Made by a program: the position numbers and the translations under genes. This document shows, piece after piece, positions 25,811-33,916 of a stretch of 47,009 nt of DNA. The DNA is taken from NCBI GenBank assembly GCA_018054895.1, contig JAGPIQ010000005.1, forward strand, positions 1-47,009, given 5' to 3'. This DNA comes from Lutibacter sp. (lineage in GTDB: Bacteria; Bacteroidota; Bacteroidia; Flavobacteriales; Flavobacteriaceae). The notes below the pieces were generated by a model. The model saw only the letters and a list, made by a program, of their open reading frames with translations, was not told the DNA's origin and ran no database searches. Every line of letters starts with the position of its first letter. Positions within the stretch are counted from its first letter, which is position 1.

Positions 25811-27418
25811 CTAATTTTGTACCCATTCTTTTTGAATCTTTTTCCACGCTTTCAAACTTTTACCAACCCATTTTGGTGTTTTGCCCAATCGGTGTCTTAA
25901 TTGTGCTTCGTATAAAGATTCCGGTAAAACGGCTTTTCCTAAACTTTCTAGATATCCCAAATTTTCTTCATTAAAAGTAGTTGGCGAACCATGAAAACCT
26001 ACAACAATTGGATTTACTACTGAAAAACCCCAATACAAATGACGTGAACCTGATAATTTCCAAAAATCGTAATTTTCAACAGGTTTACCTTTATAGTTAT
26101 AATTCCAAAGTGTCAGTCCCTCTAAATGATGTGGTTCGTTTTTATAATTACCTCCGTGCGATGTTATTTCGCCACTTTCATACATATCAACCAAGTTATT
26201 TTTTGGAATATCAGCATGCGAATCCCATCCTTGTTTTGGTGTTTTTATACGCCAAATTACAGAACCTGAAGTTTTATGAGACATAGACGCGCCATGAAAC
26301 TGACCGTTATTGGAAGCGTCACTAATTAAACCTGTTAATATTCTTGTAGATTCTGAAACGTTGGTTAATTTATGACCACTATTGCCTTCAACCAATAACA
26401 ATAAAATAGAAGAAGCGTGACTATTACTAACTGAAACTGCACCTGTGATATTGCTAAATTTACATCTAGTAACCCAAGAATTTGCAACACGTTGCATAGA
26501 AATTATAGACCACGCATTGTCGTGTAAAAAATCTTTATGATGCACATACGCATCGTTGAAATTTGCTTTGAAATAAATATCTTCTACTCCCACATTTTCC
26601 AATGGATAAAAAGGTATTGCTTCCCAATTGTAATCTGTATTAATTGAATTTATTAATGGATCTTTTAAGGTAATTATATTCCCTGAAATACTTTTTATTT
26701 CATGATTTTCTACAAAAGTAACCCCTTGTTCCAATACCTTTTCCCAATGTGGACGTACTTTTTTTCCTGCTAAAGCTTCAGTTACAGCATTAACATTATA
26801 AGGCATTTCTAATTGAATAAATTTTGAGTTTTTAAACAAATGTATATTTTCTACTTCAATGGTAAAATCGCCTTTAGTTGCATTTTTAGCAATGTTTGTT
26901 GGTTTTCCTTCTCCCTTTTTAGAAAAAAATGTAAACATATAACTCACTTTCCATTCGGCTTCATCAGGAGTTCTTTGCAACATGTGATCTTTCATGTTAA
27001 TCACTGTTCCGTTTTTACCCAAACCGCTTCCTTTTAAAATAATATTAGAAGCTGTTATTTCAATAGGATTCGTTTTTTTAGGTTTTACATTTACTAAAAA
27101 TTCGCCTTTTGGAAAAAACACAACACCTCCATTATTTTTTTCAGCAGCATTAATTGCAGCTTGAATAGCATCTTGATCGGAAATAGTATCATTTGGAATG
27201 GCTCCAAAATCCACTACATTAAAAACAGTTAAATGTTTGTGCTTTTTAGGTATTTCTTTTTCACCAAGTTTATATCCAGCATACGAATAATCGAACAATT
27301 TAGGAATATTAGGATTGTTAATTTCACCTGTAAATTTTTTCCAAATTGTAGCTTCTTGCGCATAACTTGTGCAAATGCTGAAAATAACAATGAAACAATT
27401 AATGAAAATGATACGCAT
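25811..27418 (-). CDS. right-handed beta-helix protein (pectate-lyase-superfamily type)
   Basis: Exported protein of 535 residues with a signal peptide of about 1-20. Residues 66-110 (VVDFGAIPNDTISDQDAIQA and the following GGVVFFPKGEFLV) are the classic first coil of the Pectate_lyase_3 beta-helix. Helical repeats run to about 400 and are followed by a DUF4955-like C-terminal part. Such proteins act as lyases, hydrolases or epimerases on polysaccharides, or have no known activity; no catalytic residues can be assigned here. Co-transcribed position between an ABC-type PL8 and a fucosidase suggests action on the same glycan. A short palindrome lies in the 148-base gap upstream. Confidence 0.75.
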   Translation of the reverse strand: MRIIFINCFIVIFSICTSYAQEATIWKKFTGEINNPNIPKLFDYSYAGYKLGEKEIPKKHKHLTVFNVVDFGAIPNDTISDQDAIQAAINAAEKNNGGVVFFPKGEFLVNVKPKKTNPIEITASNIILKGSGLGKNGTVINMKDHMLQRTPDEAEWKVSYMFTFFSKKGEGKPTNIAKNATKGDFTIEVENIHLFKNSKFIQLEMPYNVNAVTEALAGKKVRPHWEKVLEQGVTFVENHEIKSISGNIITLKDPLINSINTDYNWEAIPFYPLENVGVEDIYFKANFNDAYVHHKDFLHDNAWSIISMQRVANSWVTRCKFSNITGAVSVSNSHASSILLLLVEGNSGHKLTNVSESTRILTGLISDASNNGQFHGASMSHKTSGSVIWRIKTPKQGWDSHADIPKNNLVDMYESGEITSHGGNYKNEPHHLEGLTLWNYNYKGKPVENYDFWKLSGSRHLYWGFSVVNPIVVGFHGSPTTFNEENLGYLESLGKAVLPESLYEAQLRHRLGKTPKWVGKSLKAWKKIQKEWVQN

Positions 27419-27458
27419 TATTGTATGAATTTTTTACTTTTTGTTTTTTCTAAGATTG

Positions 27459-27541
27459 TTTGTCATTTCGACGTTAGGATATATTTCACACTTTTGAGGA
27501 TTCATATATTATCTTATTTCCACTAACGTCGACATGACAAA
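27459..27541. repeat. 83-bp inverted repeat in an intra-operon gap
   Basis: Arms of 19 bp (left 27459-27477, TTTGTCATTTCGACGTTAG; right 27523-27541) are complementary with one mismatch and are separated by 45 bases. GTCATTTCGACG-type palindromes are common intergenic elements in Flavobacteriia from general knowledge. It lies between the PL8 and beta-helix genes, where it could stabilise or partly terminate the transcript. No transposase is associated. Confidence 0.6.
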
Positions 27542-27566
27542 ACGCTCTCTTTTAAATTCTCTAATT

Positions 27567-30500
27567 TCAGATTTTATTCAAATTAAATTCTCTAGGCAAT
27601 CCATTAATACACTCTAAAGTGATTATGGTGTTTGCACCCGAATTATCAGTAGCTTTTATAAAATCGTTCGCATCCGCATTCCATTTTCCTTCCAACGTAA
27701 TTTTAAGTTCCACAGCTTGGCTATAATTTCTAAACCTTCCTTTTTGATATTCAGGGAAATTTAAATCTGGTTGTACAGCGCTAATTGTTAAAATTTTATC
27801 GCTTTTTTGATTCACCATTACAAAAGCTGGTTTCGAAACTTCTTTTAAAATACCACTTTCTAAATTTTTATTCGCTTCAAACACTACATAACCTGTTGTA
27901 CTGGTTTCTTTATTTAAAACAATATGTGCAATACTGTCTGCTCTTTTAATAGCAAACGATTCATCATTTTTAACTGTTTTTCCAAAATTCTTTTGAGCGT
28001 CTTCACTTAAAAACGGATAAATAACATATTGGTACGATGCATTTTTTGGAGCCATACCATGGTCTATCCAAGCAGTTGCATAATCGCCTTCGGTTTCCTT
28101 AACACCTTTTGCTGCATTATCAATTTGTCCCGTATTTACGGAATATTTATTGTGATATGAATTCTGATGTGAATTTTTTATCTGAACTGGTGTATTTGAT
28201 AGCATATAATATCCATTCCCATAAGGATCTATTAACCAACTACCTGATTTTTCATCTTGTTTTAAAGTTGTTTCATAAGGAAACTTTTTAATAGTTTCTG
28301 AAGATGTATATATAGGTGTTTTAGTGTCTTTTAAAAACGTTTGAAAAATATTGGTTTGTGTTGGGTTTTTCTCGTCAATACTAGAAATATCCGTACCAAT
28401 ACAAATTAATTTGTTTCCAAAAGAAAACACCGATTTTTTAGCATAAAGCCTTCCAGGGAAACCTACGTTTGTTTCTCTTTCGTCTCCATCGGCATTAGAT
28501 CCTTTACCTTCGTTCAAAATCATTCCAAAAATACCATTGTCCTCTAAAGTAGTCGTTCCAGCAAAACTTTCGTTTGAACGGAACATAAGCAATGGCACTT
28601 TAGGTTCTAATTCTTTTAATGGCAAATAAACGATAGTAGTCGCTGGATAGCGGTTCCAATCCCAACCTTCTTGTTTAAATCCACTTCCTTCTTCACCTTT
28701 AGCGTTTAATAATTGAACCGATCCGTTTGCGGGATACCTTCCATATCTATTTGCCGTAACATAAATTTCGGAAGCCCAAACATATTTGCTATAGCCTTTT
28801 ATGAGCGCTGCCCAATCATTGCGTCTGTGTACCGCAGTAGCACCATAAGGAAAGGTATAATAGCCCGATAGATTTTCTTTTTGTATGTCATTTACTTGGG
28901 TAAAAAGAGTCGTATTTACCATATCATCTTTACCCCAAAGTCTTAAATAAGCACCCGCAACCTCTGAATCTATGCTTGAAGTGCCTTCAGGATTTCCTGA
29001 ATATGCCATATCTAAAAATTGTCCCTTTAAATTATCTATACCATTACCTTCTAAAGGATGGCGCCCTGCATTACCAAAGCCCCAATTGAATGATTGGCTA
29101 TAAATTCGACTCGATAAAAAAGAATTTTTAAAATTTTTATGCCCTTCGGTACCAATACGGAAACGTGTTCCTGATAGTGTCTTAATTATTTTTGGGACAC
29201 TACCAAACGCTCCAAGACCATATGCTGGATAATGCCCATTATGATGCCATGCGGTTCCATCTACCTTAAAGCCCCATTCTTCATTTTGTTGTGCCAAAGT
29301 AATGGATATGTAGTTTGAATACGCCAATAACATAGCAGCTTGCGTTTCTTGCTTTTCAAATAAAAAGATAAGCATTAAATGGTAGTAAGCTTGCGTGTTT
29401 AAATAGTCAATATTTACATGAAAATTAGCTGGATCATCTAAAAGCATCCCTTCATTGAACAGCCAATGCAAACTCGCTCCAACCTCATTTAACATACCGT
29501 TGTCATACAGGAATTGGCGCATAATAAAAAACGCCTCAGTAATTTGCCTAACGTTATAGCCAATATGATGCCTAGTACCGCCATTGGATCCTGCTTGCCA
29601 TCCCTGATCCAGAAAATATTTTGTTCCAGTTAGGAACATCGCTTTCATTTCCAATTCTTCAGCAGCGTTTCCTCTTTTATGAAAGCTGGCTATTTTTTTC
29701 ATTACCTTTCCTAAATCCTGAATATCATTAAATTTTCTAGGGCCTAGTTGAGCCTCATCATAATAATCTTGATGTTCTTTAAACGTTAAAGGAGGTCCTA
29801 AAACGGTGTTACCGTTATTGGTTATATTTAATTTTTGAAAATCTTCGCGTACGGAATCTATATACAGTTTGTATTTTTTTTGAATTTCTAAATCTTGATC
29901 TATAATGGATTCAAATCGTTTTAAATCTGCTCTTATAGCCATAGAAACTGGCCCTGGTTGCAGATTCTTAATGCGGTCATAATTTGCCATAGTTGGTAAC
30001 CAGTGGTCTTCCCCTTTTGGTTGATTCGCTTTTATAAAGGGTACTATTTCATCTGGATATGAATGTCTATCGTCTTGGTATTGCGAATAAATAATATCAT
30101 CAAAAAATAATTTCCCACTTTTTGCGGTGGTGCTTATTTTAAAATAATCATAATTTATTGAAGCTAATTTTTTTGGAGCATTGCCTTCCATTTCATAAAA
30201 TGGCACCCAAATGGTTCTCCAACCTGTAAACGACAATGGCACATCAAAATAAACTTCTTTAACGCCGTTTTTTTCGTAAGAAATAGTTATTTTTTCATTT
30301 TGAGCTGTTTCATTATAGATTGCCATTTGCAAGGTTGGACTTGCAGGAAAAAAATCGCCATAATCTAGCGGACTTTCTTTAATTGGCAAAATTCTAAAAT
30401 TTGACGTTCCTATAGCGCTTTCTCCATTCCATTCCCATTGTAAAGACGATTTACCATATTTTCTGTGGGCCTCGCTTAATGCTATTTTACCGTTCGTAAC

Positions 30501-30668
30501 TTTATAAGCAGTTAAGCCTTTATTAGACTCGAAAGATTCTACCCCAGGTTTGTAATCTTGTTGTGCATAACTCACATTTATAATTAATGCAGTTAAAAAA
30601 AAGACGCTCTTTATTTTATTTGAAAATTTGATTAATTTATTCATAATCTTAATTATTTTATTTAACAA
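27567..30668 (-). CDS. PL8 polysaccharide lyase, chondroitinase ABC-like
   Basis: Glycosaminoglycan endolyase of 1033 residues with a signal peptide ending VSYAQQ (about 36). The N-terminal beta-sandwich (about 40-200) resembles the galactose-binding-like domain of chondroitinase ABC. The helical toroid runs about 215-560, and two C-terminal beta domains follow. Catalytic His476 and Tyr483 lie in GTAWHHNGHYPAY with the seven-residue spacing of Proteus vulgaris chondroitinase ABC I (His501, Tyr508); Arg536 (NAGRHPLE) matches Arg560. RHHIGY near 366-371 fits the region important for dermatan-type substrates. Neither lipobox nor T9SS domain, so it is probably periplasmic. It follows GH88 by 123 bases, a natural lyase-hydrolase pair. 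Confidence 0.93.
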   Translation of the reverse strand: MLNKIIKIMNKLIKFSNKIKSVFFLTALIINVSYAQQDYKPGVESFESNKGLTAYKVTNGKIALSEAHRKYGKSSLQWEWNGESAIGTSNFRILPIKESPLDYGDFFPASPTLQMAIYNETAQNEKITISYEKNGVKEVYFDVPLSFTGWRTIWVPFYEMEGNAPKKLASINYDYFKISTTAKSGKLFFDDIIYSQYQDDRHSYPDEIVPFIKANQPKGEDHWLPTMANYDRIKNLQPGPVSMAIRADLKRFESIIDQDLEIQKKYKLYIDSVREDFQKLNITNNGNTVLGPPLTFKEHQDYYDEAQLGPRKFNDIQDLGKVMKKIASFHKRGNAAEELEMKAMFLTGTKYFLDQGWQAGSNGGTRHHIGYNVRQITEAFFIMRQFLYDNGMLNEVGASLHWLFNEGMLLDDPANFHVNIDYLNTQAYYHLMLIFLFEKQETQAAMLLAYSNYISITLAQQNEEWGFKVDGTAWHHNGHYPAYGLGAFGSVPKIIKTLSGTRFRIGTEGHKNFKNSFLSSRIYSQSFNWGFGNAGRHPLEGNGIDNLKGQFLDMAYSGNPEGTSSIDSEVAGAYLRLWGKDDMVNTTLFTQVNDIQKENLSGYYTFPYGATAVHRRNDWAALIKGYSKYVWASEIYVTANRYGRYPANGSVQLLNAKGEEGSGFKQEGWDWNRYPATTIVYLPLKELEPKVPLLMFRSNESFAGTTTLEDNGIFGMILNEGKGSNADGDERETNVGFPGRLYAKKSVFSFGNKLICIGTDISSIDEKNPTQTNIFQTFLKDTKTPIYTSSETIKKFPYETTLKQDEKSGSWLIDPYGNGYYMLSNTPVQIKNSHQNSYHNKYSVNTGQIDNAAKGVKETEGDYATAWIDHGMAPKNASYQYVIYPFLSEDAQKNFGKTVKNDESFAIKRADSIAHIVLNKETSTTGYVVFEANKNLESGILKEVSKPAFVMVNQKSDKILTISAVQPDLNFPEYQKGRFRNYSQAVELKITLEGKWNADANDFIKATDNSGANTIITLECINGLPREFNLNKI

Positions 30669-30791
30669 ATGGTTGCAATATTATATGACAAATTGCTTGC
30701 GGTTATTTAAAAAATATACTTTACTAAAGTCATCAATTAGTTTATTAATACTTAAAGTATATGCTTTCTAAATTTCATTGTATTCTTTAAT

Positions 30792-32057
30792 TTATTTTTC
30801 TTGCATTTTTTTAAGTCTAGCTAAAGCTTCAATATAATAATAGTCTGCATAAATTAAAGCGACATCTATTTCATGTCCTAATGATTTTGCTCCAGTAGAA
30901 TGTAACAAAAATGAATCTGCTTTCCCAACTCCAGAATAATTACTTGAACCTAAAGATTTCAACATTTTTATGGCGGCATTGTAATAACGTTCTTGATCTG
31001 CTTTATTTTCAACTAAAGTACTTAAATCTAATAATGCTGAAGCTACCACTGCTGCTGCCGAAGCATCTTTTTCTTCTTTTGGATCATTGGCAACATCAAA
31101 ATCCCAACAAGGCACCATATCTTCTGGTAATAATGATAAATATTTATCTGTTATTTTCTGAGCAAAATGTAAAAACTTTTTATCTTTTGTTTCTTTATAA
31201 ACCAAGGTATAACCATACACGCCCCATGCTTGACCTCTAGACCAACGGCTATCATCTGCAAATCCTTGTTTGGTGTGTCTGTTTAAAATATTTCCATTAA
31301 TGGAATCATATTCTATAACATGCCATGATGTTAAATCTTCTCTGAAATGATTTTTCATAGTGGTTTCAGCATGCTTAACGGCAATGTCGTAATATTTTTG
31401 ATCACCACCATTTTTGGCTGCCCAAAACAACAATTCCAAATTAAGCATATTATCTATAATAGTAATATGTTGTTGCCAGCGAGGGTGCATTTTATTAGAC
31501 CATGATCTAATAGTACCAACTTTAGGATTAAACCTTGACGCCAGTGATTGTGCTGATGCCAACAAAACATCTTTATATTCCTTTTTTTGTCCTATTTCAT
31601 AACCAAGTCCGTAAGCTGGAAACATCATAAAACCAATATCATGGTGTTCTGTAATATTTTTAAAATCTTCAAAAACTTCGGTGCGTTTAATGGCTTCATC
31701 TTTCCATTTTTTATTACCCGTAACATCATAAGCATACCATAAAATACCTGGATAAAAACCAGAAGTCCATATTAATTTATTGTTGGCTACTTCCTTCCAT
31801 TCAGTTGCGTTTGTTTCAATTAAACGTGGGTGTTTTGTAAGATCTGTTAACTTAGGCACCGCAATTTCTAATTGATTTTCACAATCGTCTAGTTGCTTTT
31901 GTAAATCAATATTTACGCTATTTTCTGTTACAACCTCTGCTACTGGTTCTTTTTTTGAATTTTTACAACTAGCAGTAAAAATTAAAAGACCTGCAAAAAA
32001 AAGACTTTTAAAAATGAACCGTTGTTTTTTGAATGAATTTAAATTATTTCGCATCAT
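30792..32057 (-). CDS. GH88 unsaturated glucuronyl hydrolase (second copy)
   Basis: Unsaturated uronyl hydrolase of 421 residues, a lipoprotein (signal ending FTASC, Cys31; the start could also be Met2). Catalytic aspartates are visible in EHHDIGF (Asp140) and IIDNMLN (Asp202), and the family segments DDSRWSRGQAWGVYGYT and DKKFLHFAQKITDKY are present. It leads the unit GH88-PL8-beta-helix-GH29-small protein and carries an operator-like repeat at its promoter, like the other GH88. It has an N-terminal linker of about 35 residues with acidic and basic stretches that the first copy lacks. Confidence 0.93.
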   Translation of the reverse strand: MMRNNLNSFKKQRFIFKSLFFAGLLIFTASCKNSKKEPVAEVVTENSVNIDLQKQLDDCENQLEIAVPKLTDLTKHPRLIETNATEWKEVANNKLIWTSGFYPGILWYAYDVTGNKKWKDEAIKRTEVFEDFKNITEHHDIGFMMFPAYGLGYEIGQKKEYKDVLLASAQSLASRFNPKVGTIRSWSNKMHPRWQQHITIIDNMLNLELLFWAAKNGGDQKYYDIAVKHAETTMKNHFREDLTSWHVIEYDSINGNILNRHTKQGFADDSRWSRGQAWGVYGYTLVYKETKDKKFLHFAQKITDKYLSLLPEDMVPCWDFDVANDPKEEKDASAAAVVASALLDLSTLVENKADQERYYNAAIKMLKSLGSSNYSGVGKADSFLLHSTGAKSLGHEIDVALIYADYYYIEALARLKKMQEK

Positions 32058-32120
32058 AGTACTTATTAATGTTGGTGTAATTTTTTTAGACTCTATAAAT
32101 TATATCGTTGCTATTTACTA

Positions 32121-32187
32121 CAAAGTAATGACTAAATTATTTAGATTTAAGCGGTGTATCCGTTCTAAGGAAAGGGGGTAATTAGCC
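32121..32187 (-). promoter_or_regulatory. predicted promoter and operator of the second GH88 unit
   Basis: Direct repeats spaced 22 bp: coding-strand GGCTAATTACCCCC (32187-32174) and GAACGGATACACC (32165-32153). TTACTTTG lies at 32128-32121, with its TTTG at the same distance from the repeat as in the susC1 and susC2 promoters. The ATG is 63 bases further. This element and the terminator at 32399-32429 account for most recognisable signals in the 409-base gap. Confidence 0.5.
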
Positions 32188-32398
32188 TTTTGCTTATTTT
32201 CATAGTTTTGAAACTACTTAAATTAAAATTATTGATTAACCTATTAAGTACCATTAAGTGACGACTAAACAAACACCATTCAAAATTCCGACAGCACTTA
32301 ACTTAAAACATACTATTACAGTATCAACATTCAAGTCTTAATTCTTGAAAATAAAATTCAAAACTAGCAATATTCTTTTAACCCTTTTCTAAAACAAC

Positions 32399-32429
32399 AA
32401 AAGGTAGCAATTCAAAATCACTACCTTTT
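32399..32429 (-). terminator. intrinsic terminator after the two-module T9SS gene
   Basis: A 9-bp stem (AAAAGGTAG / CTACCTTTT) with a 13-base loop lies 38 bases after the stop codon. On the minus strand the stem runs into TTTTGTTGTTTT. It separates this single-gene unit from the GH88 unit. Confidence 0.7.
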
Positions 32430-32466
32430 ATTATTAAAAAAAATTGATAAATATTATGTGTTTTTA

Positions 32467-33756
32467 TTAGTTTACTATTACTTTTTTACTTGCCACACCA
32501 CCATCTTGAGATTCAATTCTTAAGATATAAACTCCTTTAGAAAATTTTTCTACATTAATTGGTTGTGCTGAGTTACTTGTGTAAACGGTTTTACCTGTAA
32601 TATCCATCAGTCTAACATTTTCAATTTTAATGTTAGAATCAATAGACTGAATATTTAAAATACTATTGGTAGGGTTTGGATATATTGAAATACCTTGGCT
32701 TAAAACATCGTCTGCAACTGATAATACTGCTGCACTTATGGTTATTGCAGCATCATTTATTTTAGCAACATCTATGGAAAAATCACGGTACGTAGCACCA
32801 CCATCTGTTCTTTTCCATCTTATTTCTAAAACATCACCAGCATCAGTAGCTTTTGCATCATAAGTAACACTTCCTGTTTTAAAAGTAGAATCAGTAAATG
32901 ATAGTTCAGCAGACTCCGCTAATAACATGCCATCTATTGCGTTCCATAATTGTAATATTATTTTAGAAAAAGAATTACTTGCTTTGTAACCGGTAGTTTC
33001 TGCTTTATATCTTTTACCTGCTACCATAGTTTCAGTAAGTGTATATTTTGCGCCTTGAGGGTCAACACCATCACTACCGTTAACGAATATAGCACCATCA
33101 GCATCAGGACTAAAAGTATTAGAACCAATGTTTACACCAGTTGTTTCAAATGATATTGCAGTACCAGCGTTTATGACTCCAAAAGTACCTACTGGAGATA
33201 CAGGTTGCAAAACCTCGGTTACAAAAGTTGTATTTAAACTAAGGTTATCTATTTTAAATTTACGTGTAATATTATTATCAACTCTTATATACCTTACTTC
33301 CAAAACATCACCTATATCAGTAGTAGTAGAAGTATAACTTAAAGATATCGTTTGTGTTTTTGTACCAACAGGTTCAGCTGTTGGTTTATCTATTGAAATT
33401 GTGCTAGAAACCGCCAATTGTACATCATCAGTTGCATTGTGCAAAGAAACTTTAAAGTTTACAAAAGAATTTACTGTATTGTATACAGCCGTACTAATAG
33501 CATAAGTGGTCGCGTCTTGCATAGTTCCATTAAATGTAAACTTAGCACCTAAGTCAGGAATGGCATCTAACCCAATAACTTCTATGGCGCCATCTGCAAC
33601 ACCATCACCATTATCACCATCATCTGTAACTGTAGCTAAGGTTGTATTCCCAACAGGATACCATAAACCATTAGCAGGTACTTGAGCAGATGCTATGGAC
33701 ACACCCATAACAGTCATTGTTAAAAATAATAATTTTTGTGTAATTTTTTTCATCAT
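32467..33756 (-). CDS. T9SS-exported protein with two copies of an uncharacterised beta module
   Basis: Exported 429-residue protein: signal peptide about 1-24, module 1 about 29-175, module 2 about 186-340, and a T9SS type A sorting domain about 356-429 (ISIYPNPTNSILNIQSI, ending SKKVIVN). Module 1 is clearly homologous to the N-terminal region of the neighbouring PL8 at 33917-37066: both have LxTVxDDxDNGDGxxDGA, SFVNFK or SYVNFK, a RYIR segment and FKIDNL or FTIDNL. Module 2 repeats the pattern in a more diverged form (NSFSKIILQLWNAID, DVLEIRWKRTDGG). No catalytic domain is present, so I infer a surface glycan-binding protein. It has its own promoter with the best-conserved operator pair and its own terminator. 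Confidence 0.8.
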   Translation of the reverse strand: MMKKITQKLLFLTMTVMGVSIASAQVPANGLWYPVGNTTLATVTDDGDNGDGVADGAIEVIGLDAIPDLGAKFTFNGTMQDATTYAISTAVYNTVNSFVNFKVSLHNATDDVQLAVSSTISIDKPTAEPVGTKTQTISLSYTSTTTDIGDVLEVRYIRVDNNITRKFKIDNLSLNTTFVTEVLQPVSPVGTFGVINAGTAISFETTGVNIGSNTFSPDADGAIFVNGSDGVDPQGAKYTLTETMVAGKRYKAETTGYKASNSFSKIILQLWNAIDGMLLAESAELSFTDSTFKTGSVTYDAKATDAGDVLEIRWKRTDGGATYRDFSIDVAKINDAAITISAAVLSVADDVLSQGISIYPNPTNSILNIQSIDSNIKIENVRLMDITGKTVYTSNSAQPINVEKFSKGVYILRIESQDGGVASKKVIVN

Positions 33757-33802
33757 AAATATAGTTTAAGTAGTTAATAAAAATTTATTTTTATTGATGT
33801 AG

Positions 33803-33869
33803 TAATATTAGTAATAAGAACTGTTATTAATGTGGGGTTAACTGTTCTAACAGCGGGGGTATTTTGTTC
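33803..33869 (-). promoter_or_regulatory. predicted promoter and operator of the two-module T9SS gene
   Basis: The clearest repeat pair in the window: coding-strand GAACAAAATACCCC (33869-33856) and GAACAGTTAACCCC (33847-33834), exactly 22 bp apart with identical outer bases. TAATATTA lies at 33810-33803, 23 bases after the second repeat, in the same place as the -7 boxes of the other promoters, with a weaker match to TAnnTTTG. The ATG is 46 bases further. Confidence 0.55.
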
Positions 33870-33877
33870 ATTTTTAA

Positions 33878-33904
33878 TAACAAGGGGCATAAAACCCCTT
33901 GTTA
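33878..33904 (-). terminator. hairpin after the T9SS PL8 gene, possible terminator
   Basis: A perfect 10-bp inverted repeat (TAACAAGGGG / CCCCTTGTTA) with a 7-base loop begins 12 bases after the PL8 stop. The minus-strand sequence beyond the stem is A-rich rather than T-rich, so it is not a canonical intrinsic terminator. It still separates the PL8 gene from the next promoter and may protect the 3' end. Confidence 0.5.
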
Positions 33905-33916
33905 CAGCATTTTATA

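Noticed and set aside
30669-30791. Operator upstream of the ABC-like PL8
   Set aside because: No repeat pair is present; the gene is better explained as part of the GH88-led unit.
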